Shown here: one piece after another, positions 9,617 through 16,965 of the stretch
How positions within the stretch are numbered: the stretch's first letter is position 1
Layout: every line of letters starts with the position of its first letter
From: Amycolatopsis kentuckyensis
GTDB taxonomy: Bacteria > Actinomycetota > Actinomycetes > Mycobacteriales > Pseudonocardiaceae
DNA: 38,224 nucleotides
NCBI RefSeq assembly: GCF_002155975.1
Contig: NZ_MUMI01000218.1
Location: 1-38,224, forward strand
Direction: 5' to 3'
The notes under the pieces: generated by a model
The model's database searches: none
Seen by the model: the letters and a program-made list of their open reading frames with translations, nothing else
Told to the model about the DNA's origin: nothing
Made by a program: the position numbers and the translations under genes

Positions 9617-11584
9617 CGAGCGCACCACCAGCGCGTCCAGCAGCACGCCGAAGGCGACCAGGAACGCGATCTGGGCCATGAACAGGATCGGCAGCACCGC
9701 CAGTGCGGCGAACGTCGCGGCCAGGACGACGCCGGCCGAGGTGATCACCGGGCCGGTCAGCTTCAGCGCCCTGATCGTCCCGGCGCTCGGACCGTCCACG
9801 AAGGACTCCTCGCGGGCGCGCGTCATCAGGAAGATGTTGTAGTCCGCGCCGAGGGTCACCAGGAAGACGAACGCGTAGAGCGGCAGTGACGGGTCGGCTC
9901 CCGGCAGGTGGAGCACGTCGTTGAACACCAGGGCCCCGGTGCCGAGGGTGGCCAGGTACGACAGCACGACGGTCGCCACGAGGACCAGCGGGAGCAGCAC
10001 GGCCCGCAGCAGGAACACCAGCACGAGCAGGACCACGCCGAGCACGGCCGGGATCACCACCACGCGGTCGCGTTCGGCGGCTTCGCGGATCTCGGCCTGG
10101 ATCGCCGCATGGCCACCCACCAGGACGCCGGGCACGGCCGCCACGGCGGCGCGGATGTCCCGGACGATTCCCGGTTCGGCCGCTTCCGGCACGTTCACCG
10201 CGGCGTCGAGTTCGACCAGCCCGTCCGCCTGCCCGGCACCGGGATTCACCGCTGTCACGCCGGGAACCGCGCGGATCCTCGCGGTCACCTCCGCCGCTCG
10301 CTCCCGCCGCGCGATGACCACGACCGGGCTGCGTTCGGCCCCCGGGAAGTGCGCCGCGACGACCTCCTGCCCGGACACCGCGTCGGTGGGGCCGAGGAAG
10401 ACGTCCGCGGGCTGGACGCCGTCCGCGCGCAGCAGCGGCACGAACGCGGCCAGCCCGGCGAGCACGAGCGCCGTGCCGGCCCAGACGAGCTTGGGCCGGC
10501 GACCGACCAGCCGGGCGACGCGCTCCCAGCGCGTCCGCCGTGGACGCCGGCGCGCCGGCCAGAAGGCGGCCCGCCCGAGCAGCAGCAGCGCCGCCGGGAG
10601 GAACGTCAGCGACGACACCAGCGCCGAGACGATCCCGATGGCCGCGACCGGGCCGAGACCGCGGTTCGACGACAACGCGCTCAGCAGCAGGCAGCACAGG
10701 CCGAGCACCACGGTCCCGGCGGAGGCCACGATGGACTCCCCCACGCGGAACGCCGCTCGCAGTGCGCTCCGGTGGTCCGGCCGGCCCGCGAGCTCCTCCT
10801 GGTACCGGGCGATGAACAGCAGCGCGTAGTCGGTGCAGGCACCGAAGACGAGGATGAACAGGATGCCCTGCCCCTGACCGCTGAGGGTGAGCACGCCCCG
10901 CGCGGCGAGCGGGTACACGACGCTCGAGGCGGCGATCAGCGCCAGGCCCGCGGAGGCCAGTACCACCAGCGGAAGCAGCGGGCTGCGGTACACGGCGATC
11001 AGCACGGCCACGACGAGCAGGGCCGTCACGAGCAGCAGCGTCCGGTCCACCCCGGAGAAGACGGCCCCGAGATCCGCGGTGAACCCGGCCGGCCCGGTGA
11101 CCTGGGCCGCAAGGCCCGGTGGCAGACCGGCCTCGACGACGTCCCGCACGCGCTGCACGGTCCGTCCGGCCGCGAAGCCGTCCTCCGCCACGACCGGGGC
11201 GACGACCAGCGCGGCCTTGCCGTCGGCCGAGAAAACCGGCGGGGTGGCGGGACCCGCGAGCCCGGCCTGACCGGTCAGGTTCCGGCTCGTCCCGGCCGTG
11301 ACAGCCCGGTCGCCGGCGCTCAGCCCGGCCGCCCGGCTGAACACCACCCAGGCCGGTTGGACCGGACCGCCCGAAAGCCGTTCCTGCAGCCGTGCCACCT
11401 CGGTGGCCTCGGCCGAGGCGGGCAGGAACGAGACGCCGTCGTTGTGCTGGACCTCGTCGAGCCGGCCGGGAAGACCGCCGGCCAGCACCCCGGCCACCAG
11501 CCAGCCGATCACCACCAGCGCCGGAACCAGCCACCGGCGGGCCCGGGTGCCACTGCCCGGATCGACCCCGGATCGGACCGCCAT
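9539..11584 (-). CDS. MMPL-family (RND) lipid transporter
   Basis: 681-residue MMPL protein of the RND superfamily. TM1 lies near residues 18-36, then a periplasmic domain, a TM block with FGACTDYALLFIARYQEEL, a second periplasmic domain and a second TM block with GADYNIFLMTRAREES. The paired Asp-Tyr motifs are those of the proton relay in MmpL proteins. It is shorter than MmpL3 (about 940) and typical of streptomycete and amycolatopsis MMPLs (about 700). The ATG at 11584 has GGAGG 11 bases upstream; an in-frame GTG at 11590 is 5 bases from the same site and is an equally good start. Beside a FAAL/PKS locus, export of the lipid or lipopolyketide product is the natural inference. Confidence 0.92.
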   Translation of the reverse strand: MAVRSGVDPGSGTRARRWLVPALVVIGWLVAGVLAGGLPGRLDEVQHNDGVSFLPASAEATEVARLQERLSGGPVQPAWVVFSRAAGLSAGDRAVTAGTSRNLTGQAGLAGPATPPVFSADGKAALVVAPVVAEDGFAAGRTVQRVRDVVEAGLPPGLAAQVTGPAGFTADLGAVFSGVDRTLLLVTALLVVAVLIAVYRSPLLPLVVLASAGLALIAASSVVYPLAARGVLTLSGQGQGILFILVFGACTDYALLFIARYQEELAGRPDHRSALRAAFRVGESIVASAGTVVLGLCCLLLSALSSNRGLGPVAAIGIVSALVSSLTFLPAALLLLGRAAFWPARRRPRRTRWERVARLVGRRPKLVWAGTALVLAGLAAFVPLLRADGVQPADVFLGPTDAVSGQEVVAAHFPGAERSPVVVIARRERAAEVTARIRAVPGVTAVNPGAGQADGLVELDAAVNVPEAAEPGIVRDIRAAVAAVPGVLVGGHAAIQAEIREAAERDRVVVIPAVLGVVLLVLVFLLRAVLLPLVLVATVVLSYLATLGTGALVFNDVLHLPGADPSLPLYAFVFLVTLGADYNIFLMTRAREESFVDGPSAGTIRALKLTGPVITSAGVVLAATFAALAVLPILFMAQIAFLVAFGVLLDALVVRSLLVPALAVHLGRRGWWPGRIGRHAG

Positions 11585-11853
11585 CGACACAACCACCTCC
11601 GGTGCTTCCCCTGCGGAACACCTAAGTGGTGACCGGTGGTGCCGGACAAGGGCGGACGCCGGGAAAGCGCCGGAATTGAGTGTCCACAACAGACTTTTTG
11701 TCACCGGGGAACAGCCGCCCGGCGGTTGCCCCGGAGGTCCCTTGCCCGGCCGGGACACCGGTGCGACGCTCACCTCCGCCCGGCGGCCCGACTCTGCCGG
11801 GCCTTCCCCTCGCCATCGAGGTTCTCCTTTCCGAGCAAAGGTGTTGATAGCCC

Positions 11854-12516
11854 ATGAGCTCAGTCTTCGGCAGCGCAGCCCGGCTGCTCACCGTCTGCAC
11901 CACGGTCGTTCTCGCCGGAATCGGCATCGTCATCGCCGCACCGGCCGCCTCCGCCGCCACCTGTGCGGACATCGACGTGTCGGTGGCCCGCGGCACCCTC
12001 GAACCCGGCGCGCTCGGCTGGATCGTGGGCGACCCGGTCTACTCGGCGGTGCAGGGCCGGCTGCAACCCCGCTCGACGAGCAGCTACGCGGTGAACTACC
12101 CGGCGAGCCTCAGCCAGCCCGCCTCCGTCCAGCAGGGCAACCGCGACCTGGTCAACCACGTCACGAGCCAGGCCGCGGCCTGTCCGGCGCAACGGTTCGT
12201 CCTGGTCGGCTACTCCCAGGGCGCCAACGTGGTCGACAACTCGATCGGCGTCAGCAGCGACGGGGTGATCGTCGGCGGCCCGATCGTCGCGACGATCCCG
12301 GCCTCGATCGCCCCACGCGTCGCCGCGATCCTGCTGTTCGGCAACCCCATCCGGTCGGACGGCCGAAGCGTCACGGGCACGTACGAGAGCCGCACCAAGG
12401 ACTACTGCGCCGACGGCGACACGATCTGCCAGTTCCTCGGCACGAACCCCCTGGCCCACTTCAGCTACGGCAGCAACGCCGCCGACGCGGCCGAATTCGT
12501 GGCCGGCAAGGTCTGA
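11854..12516 (+). CDS. Secreted cutinase-family esterase
   Basis: 220-residue cutinase (alpha/beta hydrolase). It has a Sec signal peptide with a hydrophobic core at about 11-30 and a likely cut after APAASA near residue 35. The nucleophile motif is GYSQG (Ser121), and the catalytic Asp189 (GDTIC) and His202 (LAHFSYG) follow. Four Cys (37, 110, 185, 192) match the two conserved disulfides. Members hydrolyse cutin-like polyesters, triglycerides or, for Rv3802c (Culp6) of M. tuberculosis, phospholipids and thioesters beside the mycolate genes. It is divergent from the MMPL gene, with a shared 270-base promoter region. Either a lipid-locus function or an independent secreted esterase is possible. 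Confidence 0.93.
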   Translation: MSSVFGSAARLLTVCTTVVLAGIGIVIAAPAASAATCADIDVSVARGTLEPGALGWIVGDPVYSAVQGRLQPRSTSSYAVNYPASLSQPASVQQGNRDLVNHVTSQAAACPAQRFVLVGYSQGANVVDNSIGVSSDGVIVGGPIVATIPASIAPRVAAILLFGNPIRSDGRSVTGTYESRTKDYCADGDTICQFLGTNPLAHFSYGSNAADAAEFVAGKV

Positions 12517-12539
12517 CCGCCGGTCCCTTGTGGACCCAC

Positions 12540-12583
12540 GCCCGCGTCCGCCGCCCCCGGGCCCGACCGGCGGGCACGCGGGC
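12540..12583 (+). terminator. GC-rich hairpin after the cutinase gene
   Basis: GCCCGCGT (12540-12547) pairs with ACGCGGGC (12576-12583), and CCGCCG (12548-12553) pairs with CGGCGG (12568-12573) inside it. It lies 24 bases after the cutinase stop. There is no U-run, as is common in high-GC actinomycetes. Confidence 0.55.
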
Positions 12584-12600
12584 GCGGGCGGGCCTTCGCA

Positions 12601-12822
12601 GTCGAGTATCTGGTACGGCTCGTCCTCGTACCCCGACCCGGCCGAAGTGTCGAGCAAACGGAAGCAGTCCAGTCCAAGCACGACCAGCATGTCGAGGCGA
12701 CCCTTGCCGAGGTACTGGAAAAGCTTGCCGCCCTGGAGGCCCGTTTGAACGCCGACTACCCGCCCTCCGAATCTCGGTCGGACAAGCGACCAAGCCGTTC
12801 CACGGAACCTGCTCGCGATTAG
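12601..12822 (+). pseudogene. Coding remnant with a short coiled-coil, unidentified
   Basis: A 73-codon open stretch without a plausible start or ribosome site, ending in TAG at 12820. The middle has coding-like periodicity and an amphipathic segment (HVEATLAEVLEKLAALEARL), so it looks like the 3' end of a decayed gene. I do not recognise the family. The rest of 12517-13010 holds only the hairpin above and no other gene I can support. Confidence 0.3.
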
Positions 12823-13010
12823 CACTCTTCACCCGGCCGTCCTCGGGTTCGCGCGGCACGGGTCTCAGCCGACAGATCGCCAACCGGACCAAGATGGTGC
12901 TGGTGCCGCCGCCTCCCGCGCGGCCGGCCGAGCCGTCGACCGGGCATCGGTGACCGGCTGATCGGAGCGATACCGCTCGACCGGGAAGGGCGGCGGATGG
13001 ACCGCACTGC

Positions 13011-13047
13011 GCGACAACCACGTGACCATCGGCCTCGTGGTTGTCGC
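13011..13047 (-). terminator. Hairpin terminator of the 164-aa gene
   Basis: Perfect 12-base inverted repeat GCGACAACCACG (13011-13022) / CGTGGTTGTCGC (13036-13047) with a 13-base loop. It starts 9 bases beyond the stop codon of the leftward gene ending at 13056. Confidence 0.7.
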
Positions 13048-13055
13048 GGTCGCTC

Positions 13056-13550
13056 CTAGCGGACGGCCTGGAACTGGGCGGTCCACGTCGTGTGGAAGGT
13101 CATGGACTGGCAGCGAATGTCCGTGTCATCCTTCATCTTCACGGCATCGGTCAGCTTGTACGGGAAGTTGGCCTCACTCACGGCGAGCGTCGGCAGCAGC
13201 GGGTCCGCGCCGGCGACGGACAGTTCTAGCTGACCCTGGCAGTAGGGTTTGTCGGCGACGTTTCCGACGGTGTCGATCACGACATCACCCGGGGTCACGG
13301 ACAACAATTTGATCTTCACGTTGGCGTTCGGGTTGGACAAGGTCAAGGTGACGTATGCCTTCTCACCAGGCAGCAACGTGCCGGTCTGCGCACCGGTCAC
13401 GGTGGCGGGGGTCATCGCCTCGGCGGAGCCGGACACCCCGCCGGTGGTGCTGTCCTGGACGAACGCGGCGACCGCGAACCCGCCGATTCCCACCAGCACG
13501 CCGACAGTGGCGGTGACGAGGACGGATTTGGCTTTATTGTTGATACGCAT
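13056..13550 (-). CDS. Secreted or membrane-anchored hypothetical protein
   Basis: 164 residues. A basic N-terminus (MRINNKAK) is followed by a hydrophobic segment at about 9-30, either a signal anchor or a signal peptide, and then a Thr/Gly-rich stretch and a predicted beta-rich extracellular domain with two Cys (in DKPYCQG and DIRCQS) that could form a disulfide. The start is firm: AAGGAGA lies 8 bases before the ATG. It is the second gene of a leftward operon, 34 bases after the 99-aa gene, and ends at a strong hairpin. I do not recognise a named family. Confidence 0.75.
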   Translation of the reverse strand: MRINNKAKSVLVTATVGVLVGIGGFAVAAFVQDSTTGGVSGSAEAMTPATVTGAQTGTLLPGEKAYVTLTLSNPNANVKIKLLSVTPGDVVIDTVGNVADKPYCQGQLELSVAGADPLLPTLAVSEANFPYKLTDAVKMKDDTDIRCQSMTFHTTWTAQFQAVR

Positions 13551-13584
13551 GGAACTTCTCCTTCAATTGGATGGTGCTCGGTTC

Positions 13585-13884
13585 TCAGGGTTCGGTGGTC
13601 GGTGCCGGTTCAGGAGGACTGATTGACGCCTCGGTGGGTGCACTGCTCATCGGCGTGACTGTCCTGGCTGGTATTACCGGCTCCGCCGGCGCCGCAACAG
13701 GCAGCGTCGTAGCCTCGATCGCCGGTTCCGGCGCGGTGGATGGGGCGAGGCCCCAATTGCCGGTCGCGCCGTCGACCGTCGCGGTCACCACGATCAGGTC
13801 AAACCCCGTGGCCACTGCCGAACCGGTGGTGGAAAACGTGATGGCCGTCAAGGCCATGACAATGGCTCGGCGACAGATACGCAT
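13585..13884 (-). CDS. Small secreted Pro/Ala-rich protein
   Basis: 99 residues. Basic start MRICRR, a hydrophobic signal peptide to about residue 25 (GSAVATG), then a short segment and a tail rich in Pro, Ala, Thr and Glu that looks disordered or wall-spanning. I chose the ATG at 13884 over the one at 13890 because AAGGG is 7 bases upstream of it and only 1-2 from the other. It is first in a two-gene leftward operon. Function unknown; the real alternative is that only the downstream gene is expressed and this is a leader-type ORF. Confidence 0.55.
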   Translation of the reverse strand: MRICRRAIVMALTAITFSTTGSAVATGFDLIVVTATVDGATGNWGLAPSTAPEPAIEATTLPVAAPAEPVIPARTVTPMSSAPTEASISPPEPAPTTEP

Positions 13885-14229
13885 GTGCATGCCCTTCAGG
13901 CCTTGATCTCCGGCGTCGTGGCGCCATCTTGGGGATCGAGCACTGCGGGCTCGTATCGGTTCTCTTGAAGCTGGTCGATGCCGCTCATCGTCCCGGCCAC
14001 AGCCGAGCGTTTGAACCGTTTCTTCTTACCCTACACTTCGCATCTGCGACGTCCTCCGTTACGAAAATCGACCTGCGACGTCGAACTGTTACAAATGACC
14101 GACAATTCACGCTGAAAACGAACTCCGTACGTACTGTGTTCACGAACGCGCCGAATCAGATACCTACTACGAGATCATCGGGAAACTGCGGTCCGGCTGG
14201 CGAGCAGGCACCGTTGTCGCCGACATCGA
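13885..14229. other. Gene-free, AT-richer stretch
   Basis: About 345 bases with visibly lower G+C than either side (runs such as TTTCTTCTTACCC, CGTTACGAAAATC). It must hold the promoter of the leftward secreted-protein operon. I see no convincing gene, tRNA or terminator. The right end fuses abruptly to the recombinase remnant. Confidence 0.5.
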
Positions 14230-14793
14230 GGCAATAGCGTCGCGAGCATCGCCCGGCACCTCAATGAGCGTGGTGTCCCGTGCCCTTCAAGCGCCGCCCC
14301 CGACCGCAACCAGCACCGGACCCGTGGCGCCTGGACCTTGCTCACGGTCGCCGTCATCTTGGCGAACCCCCGCTACACCGGACGGCAGACCTGGAACCGG
14401 CGCGCCACCGACACCAGCGGCCCAGCCTCAATGCCAGCTCTGTCGGCGAAGGCTGCACATCCGCCGCTCGTCACCGAACAGGACTTCATCGACGCTCAGC
14501 AGATCCGGGCCGCGCGACCGGCCAGTGACGGCCAGCCTCGCCGGTTCGCCCTGGCTGGGCTGATCCACTGCGGTGTCCGCGATCGCCGTCTGGACTCGCA
14601 CTGGAACCACCGGCGCCCGACCTACAGATGCCGCCACGGTCACACCAGCACCCAACGCGCAGGCCAGCCGCGACCGAAGACGTTCTACATCCGCGAAGAC
14701 CATCTCGTCGAGGAGATCAGCATCCGGCTCGGCGATGAAGGCAACGACGGCCACACCACACCGGAGCTTGACCGACCACGACACAGACGTGTG
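14230..14793 (+). pseudogene. 5'-truncated large serine recombinase (family 1, copy A)
   Basis: About 188 codons matching the middle and zinc-ribbon part of a large serine recombinase: SVASIARHLNERGVPCPS, AVILANPRYTGRQTWNRRA, ALAGLIHCGVRDRRLDSHW, YRCRHGHTS and YIREDHLVEEIS. The resolvase domain with the catalytic Ser is absent and there is no start or ribosome site, so it cannot be active. A zinc-ribbon Cys is lost (HCGVRD instead of CxxCG). It resembles the frameshifted copy at 29.0-30.4 kb motif by motif and lies in the same orientation. The 3' end past about 14793 is scrambled, and 14800-15003 holds no gene I can support. Confidence 0.75.
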
Positions 14794-15003
14794 GCAGCGG
14801 TGCTGCGCGACGGAGGAAAGATCATATCTACGACGGCGCCGGGTGGCGGTTGCTGTGACCGTCGATCAAGTGAGCCGGCCGACGGGACGGGACTGATATG
14901 GAACAGCCGTCCGGTCCACCGGCACACCGCACGTGCGACATCGTTCACCTGGCGGGCACCGAGCACATCACCTGCATGCGCGATCCTCGGAGCGGCCTGT
15001 GCT

Positions 15004-16050
15004 TCAGTTCCGCCGCTCGGGTGGCACGTACTCGAACGTCGGGCCCGCGGTCGTCTTCCCGTCCCCGGTGGGCAGCTTCATCAACGCCGTCGCCTGTTTG
15101 CGCAGGGCGAACATCGTGCCGACCGCGTCCATCATCCCGCCCGGGTTGCCGTTGAACGCCTCTTCCAGCTGGAAGAGCAGCAGACAGTACGTCTGGTTGA
15201 ACTCCTCCTGGGCGACGCGCACGACGCTGCCCTCCGGGTAGTCGGCGGTCCGCGGGTTGTGCCGCATCGGCAACACGCCGTCGAGGTCGACCGCGATCTC
15301 CTCGCCGGTCGGGCCGGACTGCGGGGTGTCGCCGGGCCGGTATCGGCGGCCCACTTTCAGCTCCTGGAACCGGAAGTAGTGCGCGACCTCTTCCCGGTCG
15401 GGGTGGAAGACGTCGCGGTCGCCGTCCCACACGTCCGTGCGCGCCGCTCCTTCGCCCTGCTCGACGATTTCCGCCAGCGCGGCCGACGCGGACTTCAGGT
15501 CGCGGACCGGCAGCACCTCGCCACCGCCACCGCGGAGGTGGAACTCGCCGATCTGGCGGGCCGGGTCGCCGGTGAACACCTGGTCTTCGCCCAGCTTGTC
15601 GCACAACGTGCGCAAGCCGGCCTCGATGGCGGCGTAGAACTGGCCGATCGTGCGGTACTCGTCGGTCTGCGGTGGCGCGTCGGCCGAGGCCGGCTGCTCG
15701 ATGCGCAGGAACAGCTCCAGGGCCTCGGGGCCGAACGGGGCCAGGTGGACGTGCACGGACCGGTCACCGTGCGGCAGCGGGTGCGGGTACGGCGGCAACA
15801 GGTCCGGCGTGTCGAGCTTGGGCGAGCCGCCGACGGCGTTGAGCAGATTCGCCGCCAGAGCGAGGTGGATCATCTCCTCGGCCAGGACCGTGCTCACGAC
15901 CTGGGTGGCTTCGGGGTTGCGCGCCGGGTCCAGCGAGTACAGCGCGCACAGGTACGGGGGAATCGTCGCGTGCTCGAGTTCGATCGCCCACTGCAGGTGC
16001 CGGCGGAGATCGTCGATCGTGTCGATGGCGTGAGCGCCACGGGTGTCCAT
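15004..16050 (-). CDS. Ferritin-like (RebD/VioB-type domain) protein
   Basis: 348 residues. The N-terminal part (about 10-230) is the ferritin-like domain seen in iminophenylpyruvate dimer synthases and many stand-alone actinobacterial proteins: WAIELEHATIPPYL (Glu24, Glu26) and LAEEMIHLALAANLLNAVGG (Glu58, Glu59, His62) give the carboxylate/His metal ligands. The C-terminal part (FRFQELKVGRRY to the end) is less conserved. Start: GGAG 7 bases before the ATG at 16050; a longer frame to 16500 would run across the divergent gene. It is divergent from the NmrA-like gene and shares a palindromic ECF41-type promoter. A redox or di-iron role is likely; the substrate is unknown. Confidence 0.85.
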   Translation of the reverse strand: MDTRGAHAIDTIDDLRRHLQWAIELEHATIPPYLCALYSLDPARNPEATQVVSTVLAEEMIHLALAANLLNAVGGSPKLDTPDLLPPYPHPLPHGDRSVHVHLAPFGPEALELFLRIEQPASADAPPQTDEYRTIGQFYAAIEAGLRTLCDKLGEDQVFTGDPARQIGEFHLRGGGGEVLPVRDLKSASAALAEIVEQGEGAARTDVWDGDRDVFHPDREEVAHYFRFQELKVGRRYRPGDTPQSGPTGEEIAVDLDGVLPMRHNPRTADYPEGSVVRVAQEEFNQTYCLLLFQLEEAFNGNPGGMMDAVGTMFALRKQATALMKLPTGDGKTTAGPTFEYVPPERRN

Positions 16051-16088
16051 GCGGTACTCCGGATCGTCGGGTCGGTGTCGACAGCCAA

Positions 16089-16149
16089 GACAGGACGCCA
16101 CCGCGGTTTGTGACAGCCGGGCTGTCACAAACCCGGAACCTGTCCGGTC
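16089..16149. promoter_or_regulatory. Bidirectional ECF41-type promoter with perfect palindrome
   Basis: A 13-base perfect inverted repeat (16105-16117 and 16121-16133, spacer CGG) carries TGTCACA on each strand. Rightward: TGTCACA 16123-16129, N16, GGTC 16146-16149, ATG at 16205. Leftward: TGTCACA 16115-16109, N16, TGTC 16092-16089, ATG at 16050. The known ECF41 promoter is TGTCACA near -35 and CGTC near -10, so both genes fit as targets of the sigma factor at 18749. Confidence 0.8.
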
Positions 16150-16204
16150 CTTGCTGCAGAACGACGTCCCGGAGCGGCCGGGACGCGGGAGGAGAAGGCA
16201 CACC

Positions 16205-16963
16205 ATGAAGATCGTCGTGATCGGCGGCAGCGGGCTGATCGGCTCGAAACTCGTCCGGAAACTGGGGGAACACGGCCACGACGCGGTCCCCGCGTCACCC
16301 GATTCGGGCGTGAACACGCTGACCGGCGAAGGGCTGGCCGAAGTGCTGGAAGGCGCCCAGGTCCTGGTCGACGTCTCGAACTCACCCTCGTTCGCCGACG
16401 ACGCCGTACTGGACTTCTTCCGCACCTCGACCGGGAACCTCCTCGCCGCCGAGGAGAAGGCCGGGGTGGGGCACCACGTGGCGTTGTCGGTCGTCGGCAC
16501 CGAGCGGCTCGCCGAAAGCGGTTACTTCCGTGCGAAGATCGCGCAGGAGAAGCTCATCAAGGAGTCCGGGCGACCGTACTCGATCGTGCACGCCACGCAG
16601 TTCTTCGAATTCGTGGGCAGCATCGCGCAGTCGGCGACCGAAGGGAACACCGTGCGCCTGTCGGACGCCCGCATCCAGCCCATGGCCGCCGAAGACGTGG
16701 CCACCGCGGTCGGCCGGGTCGCCGCCGGCGCGCCGCTGAACGGCACCGTCGAGGTCGCCGGTCCCGAGCAGTTCGGGCTCGACGAGCTGATCCGCAGCGG
16801 GCTGGCCTTCCGCGGTGACCCCCGCGAGGTCGTCACCGACCCGGACGCGCGCTACTTCGGTGCCCTGCTGGACAAGGACATGCTCCTGCCCGGCCCCGGC
16901 GCGCAGCTGTCCGCCACCCGGTTCGCCGACTGGCTCCCGCTGAACCCGCCGCCGGCGAAGTGA
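16205..16963 (+). CDS. NmrA-like NAD(P)-binding protein (SDR, copy 1)
   Basis: 252-residue atypical SDR. The Rossmann start MKIVVIGGSGLIGSK (GGSGLIG, residues 7-13) is clear, and the NmrA/NAD(P)H-binding family feature HATQFFEF follows near residue 136. No classical YxxxK catalytic pair is evident, as in many NmrA-like regulators and oxidoreductases. A strong GGAGGAGAAGG precedes the ATG. It is the first gene of a rightward set with the flavoprotein (3-base gap), and probably the sigma factor and SnoaL-like gene, behind an ECF41-type promoter. A close paralogue lies at 20074-20808. Such oxidoreductases are classic partners of ECF41 factors. Confidence 0.88.
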   Translation: MKIVVIGGSGLIGSKLVRKLGEHGHDAVPASPDSGVNTLTGEGLAEVLEGAQVLVDVSNSPSFADDAVLDFFRTSTGNLLAAEEKAGVGHHVALSVVGTERLAESGYFRAKIAQEKLIKESGRPYSIVHATQFFEFVGSIAQSATEGNTVRLSDARIQPMAAEDVATAVGRVAAGAPLNGTVEVAGPEQFGLDELIRSGLAFRGDPREVVTDPDARYFGALLDKDMLLPGPGAQLSATRFADWLPLNPPPAK

Positions 16964-16965
16964 CC

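Noticed and set aside
9366-11621. Second long minus-strand frame over the MMPL gene
   Set aside because: Shadow frame of Arg/Gly/Pro-rich sequence; the frame ending at 9539 has the MMPL motifs.
14338-16113. Open frame of 591 codons starting in the recombinase remnant
   Set aside because: Only the first part is recombinase; the rest runs antisense through the ferritin-like gene and is composition-driven.
16051-16500. N-terminal extension of the ferritin-like protein
   Set aside because: It would cross the palindromic promoter and the start of the divergent NmrA-like gene; the ATG at 16050 has its own ribosome site and begins the family homology.
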